Positions 45,276 to 54,121 of a stretch of 64,000 nt of DNA are shown here, in pieces. Position numbers and translations under genes: made by a program. A model generated the notes under the pieces. The model was not told the origin of the DNA. It saw only the letters and a list, made by a program, of their open reading frames with translations, and did no database searches. The stretch comes from Kitasatospora kifunensis (GTDB lineage Bacteria > Actinomycetota > Actinomycetes > Streptomycetales > Streptomycetaceae), in NCBI RefSeq assembly GCF_014203855.1, contig NZ_JACHJV010000003.1, positions 372,001 to 436,000 on the forward strand, read 5' to 3'. Numbering within the stretch: the first letter of the stretch is position 1; every line of letters starts with the position of its first letter.

Positions 45276-45534
45276 GCGGGGCGCACCGCGGCTGGCCGCG
45301 GCGCTTGACCGCGCGGACGCAACCCCACCTGCCGCTGCCTCGGCTCGGCCGATGTGTCCTACCACGTGGGTTGCAGCCCGCCGCGTCGTCGTCAACCCAG
45401 CGCATTGCTGTTGCGTACTACAAGAGTTGAGTCACACCTCCAACCACGGTCTGACGTACCGGGCGGTGCCTCCTGGCAGCCTTCAACCAGGTCGCACCGC
45501 ACCGGTGCGAGGCCAGCGAGAGGGGGTGAATCGC

Positions 45535-45669
45535 ATGACCAAGTCGATCAAGGACGACGAGATCAAGGTCAGCCACGAGGTGGAGAAGAAGCTCTCCCCC
45601 GCGAACGACAACGACTGGGGTTGGCAGGACGGCGGGGACGACGACACCGGTGACCACGACAACTGGTGA
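45535..45669 (+). CDS. Asp/Trp-rich 44-residue peptide, candidate RiPP precursor
   Basis: 44 residues: charged N-terminal part (MTKSIKDDEIKVSHEVEKKL, then SPAN) followed by an acidic core-like end DNDWGWQDGGDDDTGDHDNW. There is no Cys, Ser or Lys in the last 20 residues, seven Asp and three Trp occur from Asp27 on. AGGGGG lies before the ATG at a normal distance. A JmjC/cupin oxygenase gene starts 52 bp after its stop. The leader/core split is inferred from composition. No protease or exporter gene adjoins. Confidence 0.75.
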   Translation: MTKSIKDDEIKVSHEVEKKLSPANDNDWGWQDGGDDDTGDHDNW

Positions 45670-45721
45670 CCGGGTCGCTCGACGCCAGTGTGAGAACTCG
45701 CTTCCGTGAGGAGAATCAGGC

Positions 45722-46954
45722 GTGACGATTCTTGCGGACCGGGAGGGGGTCGCGCCGTCCGTGGCGCGGCCTTTCCCCGGTCTGACCGAACTGATCCACC
45801 CCGTGCGGGTGGACGCCTTCCAGCGCGACCACTGGGAGCGCAGGCCGCTCCACATCCACCGGGACCAACCCGACCGCTACCGCGACCTGCTGACCCTGGA
45901 CGACGTGGACCGGATGCTCGCCCTGCCCGGCATCGCCCTCGACAGCATGCGCGTGGTGGTGGAGGGCAAGGAGACCCCGCTCTCCGAGCTGCGCACTGCC
46001 CACCGCCGCAACGTGATCGAGGCGGTCTACGAGCGCTACCGTGGCGGATCCACCGTGGTGCTCAATGCCTTGGAGCAGCGCTGTGAGCCCTTGCAGCGAC
46101 TCGCCCGGACGCTGGGCGCCGAGCTCAGCGCCCGGCTGCAGATGAACATCTACCTGACGCCCGCCGGCAACCAGGGCTTCGCACCGCACTACGACACTCA
46201 CGACGTCTTCGTCGCCCAGGTGCACGGCTCCAAGCACTGGCGGCTGGCCGGCCAGCCGTACGAGCTGCCGCTCGGCGCTCGGCCGTACGACAAGTCGCAG
46301 CCGGCGCCCGCGCCCGAGCGGGAGATCGAGCTGTCCCCGGGAGACCTGCTGTACCTGCCCCGGGGCACCGTCCACTCGGCCACGGCGAACGAGAAGACCT
46401 CCGTGCACATCACGATCGGCGTGCACCCGGTGCTCTTCTCCGACGTGCTGCAACGCGCTCTCGGGCAGCTGTGCTCCGAGGACGTGCGGTTCCGCCGGGG
46501 GCTGCCGATGGGCTTCGCCTCGGACCCGGACCGGCAGCTTCAGGCGGCCGCCCTGTTCGCCGAGTTGCTGGCGGCGGTGGGCGACCGGCTCTCGCCGCAG
46601 GACCTGGTGGAGGAGTCGGTCAGGCGGGCGACCGCGCTCGGCGCGCCGACGCTGCGTCACCACCTGACCGACCTGGACCTGCTCGACGGCGTCGGCCCGG
46701 ACACCAGGGTCCGGCGCCGCCCGGGGCTGCAGTGGCGCCTGGCGGTCACCGAGGACACGGTCCGCCTGGAGTTCCACGGCAAGACGGTGGACCTTCCCGC
46801 GCGGGTCGCTGACGAGGTCCGCTATCTGGCTCAGGCCGAGGGCGAGGGCCGCAGCGCGGCGTCCATCCCCGGTGACCTGGACGAGCCGGGCCGGCTGGTG
46901 CTGGTCACCGCCCTCCTTCGCGAGGGGTTCCTGACGCTCGCGGCGGCGGGCTGA
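45722..46954 (+). CDS. JmjC/cupin-4 2-oxoglutarate-Fe(II) oxygenase, candidate RiPP-modifying enzyme
   Basis: 410 residues from GTG with GAGGAG upstream. Starts like RoxA/MINA-type enzymes (FQRDHWERRPLHIHRD). Iron-binding facial triad: His and Asp in HYDTHDVFVAQVHGSKHW, distal His in LPRGTVHSATA. The C-terminal half carries a winged-helix-like region (VEESVRRATALG, VRYLAQAEGEG). Known relatives hydroxylate ribosomal-protein His/Arg. Here the only adjacent small protein is the Asp/Trp-rich peptide, 52 bp upstream and in the same orientation, so beta-hydroxylation of Asp, Asn, His or Trp is the likely chemistry (inference). Confidence 0.88.
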   Translation: MTILADREGVAPSVARPFPGLTELIHPVRVDAFQRDHWERRPLHIHRDQPDRYRDLLTLDDVDRMLALPGIALDSMRVVVEGKETPLSELRTAHRRNVIEAVYERYRGGSTVVLNALEQRCEPLQRLARTLGAELSARLQMNIYLTPAGNQGFAPHYDTHDVFVAQVHGSKHWRLAGQPYELPLGARPYDKSQPAPAPEREIELSPGDLLYLPRGTVHSATANEKTSVHITIGVHPVLFSDVLQRALGQLCSEDVRFRRGLPMGFASDPDRQLQAAALFAELLAAVGDRLSPQDLVEESVRRATALGAPTLRHHLTDLDLLDGVGPDTRVRRRPGLQWRLAVTEDTVRLEFHGKTVDLPARVADEVRYLAQAEGEGRSAASIPGDLDEPGRLVLVTALLREGFLTLAAAG

Positions 46955-46985
46955 CGCCGGTGTCGGTGGCGTCCGACGGCGCGCG

Positions 46986-47023
46986 ACAGCCGCAGGTGCT
47001 GCTTCGGCGGATCCTGCGGCTGT
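46986..47023. terminator. Hairpin after the JmjC gene
   Basis: ACAGCCGCAGG (46986-46996) pairs with CCTGCGGCTGT (47013-47023) across a 16-nt loop, 32 bp after the oxygenase stop. This would end the peptide/oxygenase transcript and separate it from the lipoprotein gene. Confidence 0.5.
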
Positions 47024-47218
47024 GCACGCCTCCCCCAGGTTCGGCGGCGGCTGATCCGAACGGCTTCGCCCCGGGAGCACTCCTTCTGAGCGTCTCTCAG
47101 GAAAATCTCATCCAGACGCAACCGGCCGGGCCTTCTCCGTGTCCTCACCTCCGAGAACGCGCAGCCGGGCCCCGAGCAGAGGTGGCCTGTCGGCTGTCCT
47201 GACGATCCGGGGGGATCC

Positions 47219-47962
47219 ATGCGCTCGCGCTTCCTGTTGACGGTTTCCGTATCCACGCTGCTGGCCGGGCTCGGCCTGGCGGCCTGCGGTTCCAGCTCCA
47301 GCTCCACGGCCAGCCCGCCGAAGGCCGGTGTGGCCGCACCGGTCACGGGCCTGTCCGCCGCACCGGTGTCCACTCCCCCAGCCACGGGCCAGCCCGCCGC
47401 GCCGGTGTCCGCCGCCCCGATCGCGGGTCAGTCCGCCGCGCCGGCCAGGGCCACGGCTCCGGTCTCCGCCGCGCCGACCGGGGCCACGGGCGCCACGGGG
47501 TCGACCGGCCCTGGCGGCTCGCAGACCGCCAAGTGCCGTACGCAGAGCCTGAAGTGGACGCTCACCCGCCTCACCGACGCGAGCGCCGGCACGAGGGACC
47601 CGGCGAACGCCCAGCTCGTCGCCGTCAACTCCGGCTCCGACAGCTGCACCCTGACCGGTTACCCGAAGCTTGAGTTCCACCTGGGCAAGGGACCCGAGGC
47701 CCTCGGGGTCGGGCAGGGCAGCGCTGCTCCGGTGACGCTGGGCGCGGGCAAGAAGGCGGTGATCGCCCTGCGCTACTCCGAGTTCAACGGCAAGGGGCCC
47801 GACAGCGCCAACTGCGTGCTCGTCACTGCCGGTAGCGCCGAGGTGGCCGCGCCGGGTGACGACACCGTGGTCCGGGTCCCGGTGGTGGACCAGGGCGGCA
47901 AGCCGGCCGAGATCACCATCTGCGGCGACGAGGTCCGGATGAGCCCGCCCGTCGCCCAGTAG
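47219..47962 (+). CDS. DUF4232-like lipoprotein
   Basis: 247 residues. Lipobox LAAC (residues about 21-24) followed by Ser-rich tether and 80 residues of Ala/Pro/Thr repeats (APVSAAPIAGQS-type), then a domain of about 140 residues with CRTQSLKWTLT, SDSCTLTGYPKLEF and GDDTVVRVPVVDQGG, typical of DUF4232 extracellular proteins. Lipid-anchored on the outer face of the membrane; no known activity. GGGGG just before the ATG. Confidence 0.85.
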   Translation: MRSRFLLTVSVSTLLAGLGLAACGSSSSSTASPPKAGVAAPVTGLSAAPVSTPPATGQPAAPVSAAPIAGQSAAPARATAPVSAAPTGATGATGSTGPGGSQTAKCRTQSLKWTLTRLTDASAGTRDPANAQLVAVNSGSDSCTLTGYPKLEFHLGKGPEALGVGQGSAAPVTLGAGKKAVIALRYSEFNGKGPDSANCVLVTAGSAEVAAPGDDTVVRVPVVDQGGKPAEITICGDEVRMSPPVAQ

Positions 47963-48082
47963 GAGCCGACCGGCGGCCACAGCCCCGAGGGCGCGCAGTC
48001 ATCGTAGGCCAGGACACCGCGCATCTGCGGGTGGCGGCGCTGCGGCCCGTCGTCCAGGCAGTGACTGGATCGCGGCTCTCGG

Positions 48083-49174
48083 CTACAGGATGACAAGCAG
48101 CTTGGTGCCCGGCACCAACTTCCGGTTGACGGAGGTCGATTGGACGAACACGGTGTACGACGGGTTGTCACCCGGCTTCACCGCGACCTCCGACGCCGGC
48201 AGGCCCAGGAGCTGGCGGGCCGCCGGGCCCGAGAACACCCTGCCCGTCATCCGGCCGGTGGCCGGGTCCTTCTCCGCCACGGCGAGCTGCTTGTTGCCCT
48301 GGACCTTCTCACGCTTGGACAACTCGTAGAAGGCACAGCCGGTCTTGTACGAGTGCCCCGCGCCGGTGACGAAGTCGCGGATCGGCATCTGCTGGTCGAC
48401 CGGGATCAGGATGTACGTGCCGGTGTCCAGGGCGTCGAGATTGGCCTTCACCTCGGCAGTGCTCAGGTCCTGGCCCATGGCGAACAGGTTCCTGGTACCG
48501 CGCACGCCCTGTTCGCGGCCCCGCAGGAAGCTCGTGGCCGCCGCCTTGACGGTACCGATGGCCTCCTCGACACCCTTGCTGGAGTCCGCGTCCCAGATCG
48601 CGATGTTGCCCGCCGGGAAGCCGTACTCCTGAGCGGTGCGCTTGGCCAGGGAGTTCGGGACCAGGATCGCCGAGGTCCAGTGGTCGGGGAGGCTGTCCAT
48701 GGCGCTGTGGATGCGGTCTATCCACTTGCGCAGGACGGCGGTGCCCCGGCCGCCGGTCATGCGGGTGTGCATCTGGCCGCTCTCCGAGAAACCGGAGGCG
48801 TTCTCCTCACCGTCGGTGACGACGACCTGAAGGAAGGAGTGCTCTCCGTACCCTTCCCAAATGTTCTTCAGATCGTCGATGGATTTCACGGCCGCATCGA
48901 TCAGCGCCGTCGCACCATTGTTGACCTCATAAAGGCCCTGCAGCGACGGCAGGTGCTTGACGTCCATATCCCAGACCAGGTTCTTCACCTCGTGGTCGAA
49001 AGCGTAGAGGCTGATACGGGTCTCGTGACCGAGCCGGTCCGACTCCTCCTGCAGGCCCTTCACGAACTCGTCTACTACACGGATGAGTTGAGCTTCGTGC
49101 TGGTGCATCGAGCCGGACTTGTCGACCACCAGCGAGACGTGGTTGACCTTGTGCTTGATCCTGTTCGCAGACAT
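48083..49174 (-). CDS. VWA-domain protein
   Basis: 363 residues from ATG 49174. The VWA fold starts with SLVVDKSGSMH (MIDAS DxSxS), with later ATALIDA and VVVTDGEENASG metal-site residues. The C-terminal part (from about residue 200) has TRNLFAMGQDLSTAEVKANL, then SGPAARQLLGLPASEVAVKP and is not assigned. Cytoplasmic (no signal). Similar VWA proteins accompany Ter systems in actinobacteria; a TerD-family gene lies 5 kb away, but they do not form one operon. Confidence 0.87.
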   Translation of the reverse strand: MSANRIKHKVNHVSLVVDKSGSMHQHEAQLIRVVDEFVKGLQEESDRLGHETRISLYAFDHEVKNLVWDMDVKHLPSLQGLYEVNNGATALIDAAVKSIDDLKNIWEGYGEHSFLQVVVTDGEENASGFSESGQMHTRMTGGRGTAVLRKWIDRIHSAMDSLPDHWTSAILVPNSLAKRTAQEYGFPAGNIAIWDADSSKGVEEAIGTVKAAATSFLRGREQGVRGTRNLFAMGQDLSTAEVKANLDALDTGTYILIPVDQQMPIRDFVTGAGHSYKTGCAFYELSKREKVQGNKQLAVAEKDPATGRMTGRVFSGPAARQLLGLPASEVAVKPGDNPSYTVFVQSTSVNRKLVPGTKLLVIL

Positions 49175-49513
49175 GGTTATGCCCCTTTTCCCAACGCTCT
49201 TTCGACGCCTTTTCCGGCGTCCCCTCCGACGTTGGTTCCACACTATGGTGAGGCACTGACAATGCGTTCCGCCCCGGGGTTTCCTCGATGCCGACCATCC
49301 GTCAGATCCGCCTTCCCGTGGTGATGGGCAGGCCCCGGCGCGGTCCGTCTCGGCCCTGGCACGCGCCGGTGGCGCACCGCCCGTTCCACCACCGGCGCGG
49401 CTGATTGTCCGCCCCCGTCCGGGGTAATCAACCCTCTTGGCGCGAGCGGCGCAGTCTGCGGCCGCCGCGTCCGGGTCGCGAAAGTCGCGGCCCGCTGCGA
49501 CGGAAGGTTTCCG
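49175..49513. other. Divergent gap before SCO6745-family gene
   Basis: 339 bp carrying the promoters of the VWA gene (leftward) and SCO6745-like gene (rightward). I see no clear operator, RNA or gene in it. Confidence 0.35.
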
Positions 49514-50368
49514 ATGCCCGAGGTTGTGCACCCCGCCCGCGCCCTGTGGTGGCTGTTCGAGCCGATCCACGCCGTGACCTACTTCACGCCCGAGGGCCGC
49601 GAAGCCTTCGAGTCCGCCGGTCTGCGTGGCTTCTGGCGCGGCTACTTCGCAGGACGGTCCGCCCCGCTGGGCCAGGTGGACGCGACACCGGTGATCGCTG
49701 CCTTCTTCAACTTCGCCCCGGTCATGGTCGAACGGGCGCTGCCCGCGATCTGGCAGTCGGCAGGCCCGGATGCCGCACTCAAGGCCCGGTCGGCAGGCGC
49801 GTCGGCGGCTCTGGAGCGGGTCCTGAACACGGTCGAGCCGGAGTCGATCGAGCGCTCGGCCGATCTGCTGGAGCGCGCGCTCGACCAACTGGACTGCGGC
49901 GGGCGGGTGCTGGCCGCCGCCAACGCGGCTCTGCCACGCCCTGAGAGCCACCTCGCCCGTCTGTGGCACGCCGCCACGGTGCTGCGCGAGCACCGTGGTG
50001 ACGGCCACGTGGCGGCGCTGGTGGCCGAGGGCCTCGACGGCTGCGAGGCCCTGGTCGTCCGCTGTTCGCTCGACATCCCGCGCGAGACGCTCCAGCCGAT
50101 CAGGGGCTGGAGCGACCAGGAGTGGGAGGCCGCCACCGCACGGCTGGTCGAGCGCGGGTGGCTGCACCCCGACGGCACGATCAGCGCGGAGGGCAGGGCT
50201 CGGCACGCGACGCTGGAGGCCGCCACGGACCTCTGCGCCTCCCGCGTCTGGGCGGGCTTCCAGCGGCGGGATCTGGACCAACTCGTCGCCGTGCTGCGCC
50301 CGATCGCGACCCGCTGTCGGGCCGAGCTTCCGACGGTCAACCCGATCGGCCTCCCGACCAACGGGTGA
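49514..50368 (+). CDS. SCO6745-family protein
   Basis: 284 residues, CGGAAGG upstream of the ATG. Starts LWWLFEPIHAVTYFTPEGRE and continues with GFWRGYFAGRSAPLG and FNFAPVMVERALP, the SCO6745 family pattern. A helical domain follows, with a wHTH-like C-terminal region (SDQEWEAATARLVERGWLHP). Function unknown; common in streptomycetes. Convergent with HAD/DeoR genes. Confidence 0.85.
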   Translation: MPEVVHPARALWWLFEPIHAVTYFTPEGREAFESAGLRGFWRGYFAGRSAPLGQVDATPVIAAFFNFAPVMVERALPAIWQSAGPDAALKARSAGASAALERVLNTVEPESIERSADLLERALDQLDCGGRVLAAANAALPRPESHLARLWHAATVLREHRGDGHVAALVAEGLDGCEALVVRCSLDIPRETLQPIRGWSDQEWEAATARLVERGWLHPDGTISAEGRARHATLEAATDLCASRVWAGFQRRDLDQLVAVLRPIATRCRAELPTVNPIGLPTNG

Positions 50369-50445
50369 CGGAGCGTTCGACGGCTTCCGTCCGTAGGGCT
50401 GGTGCCGCGGCGAAGGCAGCGGCGACCGGGGCCGTCTCGATGGCC

Positions 50446-50478
50446 GCCCGCGGCTCCGATGCGATCGCAGCCGCGGGC
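50446..50478. terminator. Bidirectional hairpin between convergent genes
   Basis: GCCCGCGGCT (50446-50455) and AGCCGCGGGC (50469-50478), a perfect 10-bp stem with 13-nt loop, between the stops of the SCO6745-family and HAD genes. Confidence 0.55.
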
Positions 50479-50521
50479 CGGTCCAGCCACCGCCACCGTC
50501 GTGAGCCGGCCCGCCCGGGGC

Positions 50522-51169
50522 CTACGGGCGGTGCCGTGCCGTGCGTGGCCCGGGTGCGAGGCTCTGTGCGAGGGTGGCGGCGTCGGTGAACAGGTGGGCC
50601 TGCATCCCGCAGGCCCGCGCCGCGCGGACGTTCTCCTCGCAGTCGTCGACGAACAGGATCCTGGCCGGTTCGACGCCCAAGGCTTTGATACACCAGTCGA
50701 AGGCGGCCGGTTCCGGCTTGACGTGCCCGATCCGGCAGGAGAGTCCGAGGACCGCGAAGCGGCCCAGCCACGCGTGTCGCCGGAGGAACTCCTCGGCGAG
50801 CTCCGGCGGGATGTTGGAGAGCAGGCCCAGAGTCAGCCCGCGGCGGGCGAGGACCTCCAGGAGGTCGAGCATCCGCGAGTCCACCGCGCGCCAGCTGCCG
50901 CAGTCGGCGGCGATCAGCTCGGCGATCCGGGCCCGGGTGAACGTGGTGTCGGCAGCGCCCGCCACCGATCTCCAGTAGTCGGGCCCGGAGAGCCGGCCGC
51001 GGTCGTAGGACGGGCGAAGCTCCCAGTAGGCGCGCCAGAACTCCTCGACACGGCCGGCGGGAACGCCCGCGGCGGCCAGGATCTCGGCCCGACCGGCCGG
51101 GGACTGTGCGCAGGCGATGACGCCGAACAGGTCGAGGACCACGGCGGTGGGCGCGGACACCGGCGTCAC
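50522..51169 (-). CDS. HAD-superfamily hydrolase
   Basis: 215 residues from the GTG at 51169 that overlaps the DeoR stop (GTGA); a GTG at 51178 would add three codons. HAD motif I VVLDLFGVIA (nucleophile Asp; the second catalytic Asp position is Gly-Val rather than xD), motif II LLSNIPPE, motif III GHVKPEP, motif IV ILFVDDCEENV. Cap domain type I. Motif I is DLFGV where phosphatases have DxD, a form seen in some HAD subgroups. Phosphate-ester or similar hydrolysis; substrate unknown. Co-transcribed with DeoR. Confidence 0.87.
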   Translation of the reverse strand: MTPVSAPTAVVLDLFGVIACAQSPAGRAEILAAAGVPAGRVEEFWRAYWELRPSYDRGRLSGPDYWRSVAGAADTTFTRARIAELIAADCGSWRAVDSRMLDLLEVLARRGLTLGLLSNIPPELAEEFLRRHAWLGRFAVLGLSCRIGHVKPEPAAFDWCIKALGVEPARILFVDDCEENVRAARACGMQAHLFTDAATLAQSLAPGPRTARHRP

Positions 51170-51924
51170 ACTTGCCACACGGTGGTACCGGCGGCGGTCA
51201 GCGCCTCCAGCTGCGCGGCCGGGGCGCTCTCGTCGGTGACCACCGCGTCCAGGGACGACGCCGGGGCGACGGCCGCCAGTGCGGTACGGGTGAACTTGGA
51301 GCCGTCGGTGACCACGATCGTGCGGCGCGCCGAGGCCATCGCCGCGCGCTTGACGGCGGCGTCGGGCAGGTCGTAGGCGGTCAGCCCGTCGGCCGCGCTC
51401 AGGCCGCAGCAGCCGAGGATCGCGGTGTCGAAGCGCAGCGCGGCGAGCGAGGCCTGCGCGAGCGGGCCGGTCATGGTCAGCTCGCCGCTGCGCAGCTCGC
51501 CGCCGGGCATGAGCAGCGTCAGCCGCGGCCCGCCGGCCAGAGCGTTGGCGGCGTGCAGGGACAGCGGCATCACGGTGATCCGGTGGTTCCGCAGGGCGCC
51601 GGCCACCTCCAGGCAGGTGGTGCCGCTGTCGATGACAACTGACTCACCATCGGCGATCAGCCGTGCGGCTTCTGCGGCGATGCGCTGCTTGGCCTCGATG
51701 CCGTCCTGCTTGCGCAGGGCGAAGGGCGGGCCCTCGCCGCGCAGCAGCAGGCTCCTGGCCCCGCCGCGGAAGCGCTCGAGCACGCCCTGTTCGGCCAGGA
51801 CCTCCAGGTCACGGCGGATCGTCATCTCCGAGGCACCGGTCGCGGCGGCCAGCTCGGCCACGCTCATCCGTTCGGCGCCGCGGACCGCATCCGCGATCAT
51901 CCTCAGTCTTTCCGAGCTTCCCAT
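51166..51924 (-). CDS. DeoR-family transcriptional regulator
   Basis: 252 residues from ATG 51924 (in-frame upstream codons lack a site). HTH: MSVAELAAATGASEMTIRRD with LEVLAEQGVLER; effector part has ESVVIDSGTTCLEVA, LMPGGELRSGELTM and ILGCCGLSAADGLT, the sugar-phosphate isomerase-like fold. DeoR proteins respond to phosphorylated sugars. It is coupled to a HAD gene and divergent from an MFS gene, suggesting control of uptake and dephosphorylation of one sugar. Confidence 0.94.
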   Translation of the reverse strand: MGSSERLRMIADAVRGAERMSVAELAAATGASEMTIRRDLEVLAEQGVLERFRGGARSLLLRGEGPPFALRKQDGIEAKQRIAAEAARLIADGESVVIDSGTTCLEVAGALRNHRITVMPLSLHAANALAGGPRLTLLMPGGELRSGELTMTGPLAQASLAALRFDTAILGCCGLSAADGLTAYDLPDAAVKRAAMASARRTIVVTDGSKFTRTALAAVAPASSLDAVVTDESAPAAQLEALTAAGTTVWQV

Positions 51925-51998
51925 GCTCTCTATTGAACAGACCAGCTGTGCGTAAGTCAATCAAACACACATCAATCATGTGCGTTACGCTCGCAAGC

Positions 51999-53207
51999 AT
52001 GTGCCGATCACTTCGCGCCGCCCGCACGGCCACGTTCGCCTACTTCGCAGTCAACGGCTTCGTCATGGGCACCTGGGTCGTACACATCAACGTCATCGCA
52101 CGCCAAGCCGGAGTCGGTACCGCCACGCTCGGCTACCTCCTGCTCGCGCTCGGCGGCAGCGCCTTCGTCGGCATGCGGCTGTGCGGCCCGCTCAACGACC
52201 GCCTCGGACCGCGCCGCGTCATCCCCGTGAGCGCGGCCCTGTTCAGCGCGGCCCTGGTGCTGCCCGTCCTCGCCCACAACGTGTGGTCGCTGGCCGGGGC
52301 CCTCGCCGCACTGGGCTTCAGCAACGGCTGCCTGGACGTCTCGATGAACACCCACGCCGTGCAGGTCGAACACCGCTACCAGCGCCCGATCATGTCCGCC
52401 TTCCACGCGACCTGGTCGCTCGGCGGTGCCCTGGCCTCGATCATCGGCGCCCGCACGATCTCCTGGGGCTGGCCCATCGCGCCCACCTTCGCCGTCATCG
52501 CCGTCCTCGCGGCCGCGACCTCGTTCCTGGCCGCGCCCGCCCTGCTGGTGCCGCGTCAGGCACTGGTGAACGAAGCCGCCGCGACAGGCGCCCTGCGGTC
52601 GGCCACCGCCCCCACGTCACGGGTCCCCAAGGGCGTGTGGGCACTCGCGGCGGTCGCGATGATGGTCATGCTGTGCGAGGGCGTCGCCTACGACTGGAGC
52701 ACGGTGCATCTGCGCACCGTCATCCACGCCTCCGCCGCGACCTCGGCGCTGGCCTACGGCGCGTACGCCACCGCGGCGACCATCGGCCGCCTGATCGCCG
52801 ACCGGCTGGCCGCCCGGATCGGGCCGGTCGCGCTCTTCCGCTGCGGCGCCGCGCTGGCCGGGCTCGGCATGGTCACGGTGCTCCTGTCCCACCAGGCCGC
52901 CCTCGCCATCGCCGCATGGGCAGCGGTAGGGCTCGGCCTCGCCGGCTGCATCCCCCAACTGTTCACCGCCGCGGGCGGCCTCGACCGCGACGCCGCCGGA
53001 GCCAACGTCGCCCGAGTCGCCGGCCTCGGCTACCTGGGCATGCTCGCCGGACCCGCCATCATCGGACCGCTCACCCGCCTCGTGGCACTCAACCTCGCCC
53101 TCGCGCTCCCCATGGCCCTGTGCTTCGCCGCGGCCTACGCCGCCGGCGTCCTGCGACCAGCCCCGCAGCCCGCCGAGCTGCCCGCCCGCCAACTGACCCG
53201 GCCCTGA
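51999..53207 (+). CDS. MFS transporter, sugar/YbjJ-like
   Basis: 402 residues from ATG 51999; an in-frame ATG at 51978 would add seven. Twelve membrane helices; GFVMGTWVVHINVIARQAGV, DRLGPRRVIPVSAAL (motif A) and FSNGCLDVSMNTHAVQVEHR match the fucose-permease/YbjJ branch. TACGCT lies seven bases before the ATG, so the mRNA may be leaderless. Divergent from DeoR with HAD beyond; E. coli has a similar MFS/HAD pair (ybjJ/ybjI). Confidence 0.9.
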   Translation: MCRSLRAARTATFAYFAVNGFVMGTWVVHINVIARQAGVGTATLGYLLLALGGSAFVGMRLCGPLNDRLGPRRVIPVSAALFSAALVLPVLAHNVWSLAGALAALGFSNGCLDVSMNTHAVQVEHRYQRPIMSAFHATWSLGGALASIIGARTISWGWPIAPTFAVIAVLAAATSFLAAPALLVPRQALVNEAAATGALRSATAPTSRVPKGVWALAAVAMMVMLCEGVAYDWSTVHLRTVIHASAATSALAYGAYATAATIGRLIADRLAARIGPVALFRCGAALAGLGMVTVLLSHQAALAIAAWAAVGLGLAGCIPQLFTAAGGLDRDAAGANVARVAGLGYLGMLAGPAIIGPLTRLVALNLALALPMALCFAAAYAAGVLRPAPQPAELPARQLTRP

Positions 53208-53285
53208 ACCGGGAGCCGGCTGGTGAGAAAGGCATCCGCTGGGGGGCCGAGCGGTCGCCCCGGCAGCCTGACGGGCAGGTGGACA

Positions 53286-54047
53286 TCACGGACGAGCGGC
53301 TACCAGCAGATCAACGACGTAGATCTCTTCCACGACCTCAGCAGGGAAAGCCTCCTTGAGGAGCCTGCGCTCCTCGGCAAGAAAGGACCGGTTTGCGGCC
53401 TGGCCGAGGACAAGGAACGCCGAGCGACTGCTGATATTGGCGAGGTGCGTGTCGAGAGAGACCTTGCGCTGCCAGCGGATCTGTCGGCGCATGACCCGCA
53501 ATCCGCTCAGCCCCGCCAGCCGGATGGCCTCGTTGTCATCGGGACGCACCACAGAACGCACGGGAACTCCACAGTGGTGCGCGATGCGCTCGTGCTGGGC
53601 ACGGATCCACGGCACGTCGAAGGCGGTGGTGTTCCACCAGATTGCCAGCGCGCCACCCGAGCACAGAACGCGCAGCGCCTCAGGGAGCGAACGGCTGGTA
53701 TCGGTCCACTGCCATGACTGCGCGTACGTGATGAGGTCGCGCGAGGAATCGGCAAGCGGCAGGGCGTTACCGTCACCCCGGACGACCGGCACGTCCGGGA
53801 GCACCCGATGAAACTCGACCGTCATCGCGTCACCAGGCTCGACGGCGATCACGTCAGCACCCCGCTCACACAGGAGCCTGGTCGCAATTCCAGTGCCCGC
53901 ACCGATGTCCGCGACGCGGACACCCACCAGCGAACGGCTCATGAACTCCTCGACGGTGTCGAAAAGCGCGGGCGGATACGACGGGCGGCTCGCCTCGTAC
54001 TGGACGGCCGCCGAGTTGAACGAATGAGCACGTGAGCTGGCAGTCAT
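53286..54047 (-). CDS. SAM-dependent class I methyltransferase
   Basis: 253 residues from ATG 54047. FNSAAVQYEASRPSYPPALF is the hallmark N-terminus of the ubiquinone/arsenite-like group; motif I VADIGAGTGIATRLL, acidic strand-2 end VIAVEPGDAM, and QSWQWTDTS in the usual post-II place. C-terminal helix region is complete. Small-molecule substrate unknown. GAGGAG abuts the ATG, so the GTG at 54065 is a possible alternative start. Confidence 0.9.
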   Translation of the reverse strand: MTASSRAHSFNSAAVQYEASRPSYPPALFDTVEEFMSRSLVGVRVADIGAGTGIATRLLCERGADVIAVEPGDAMTVEFHRVLPDVPVVRGDGNALPLADSSRDLITYAQSWQWTDTSRSLPEALRVLCSGGALAIWWNTTAFDVPWIRAQHERIAHHCGVPVRSVVRPDDNEAIRLAGLSGLRVMRRQIRWQRKVSLDTHLANISSRSAFLVLGQAANRSFLAEERRLLKEAFPAEVVEEIYVVDLLVAARP

Positions 54048-54121
54048 CTCCTCATCATGGTTCACAGAGCAGGCGTTGGGCACCGAGTACTCGTCCCGGC
54101 GATCGTTTCCGGTCACAGGGC

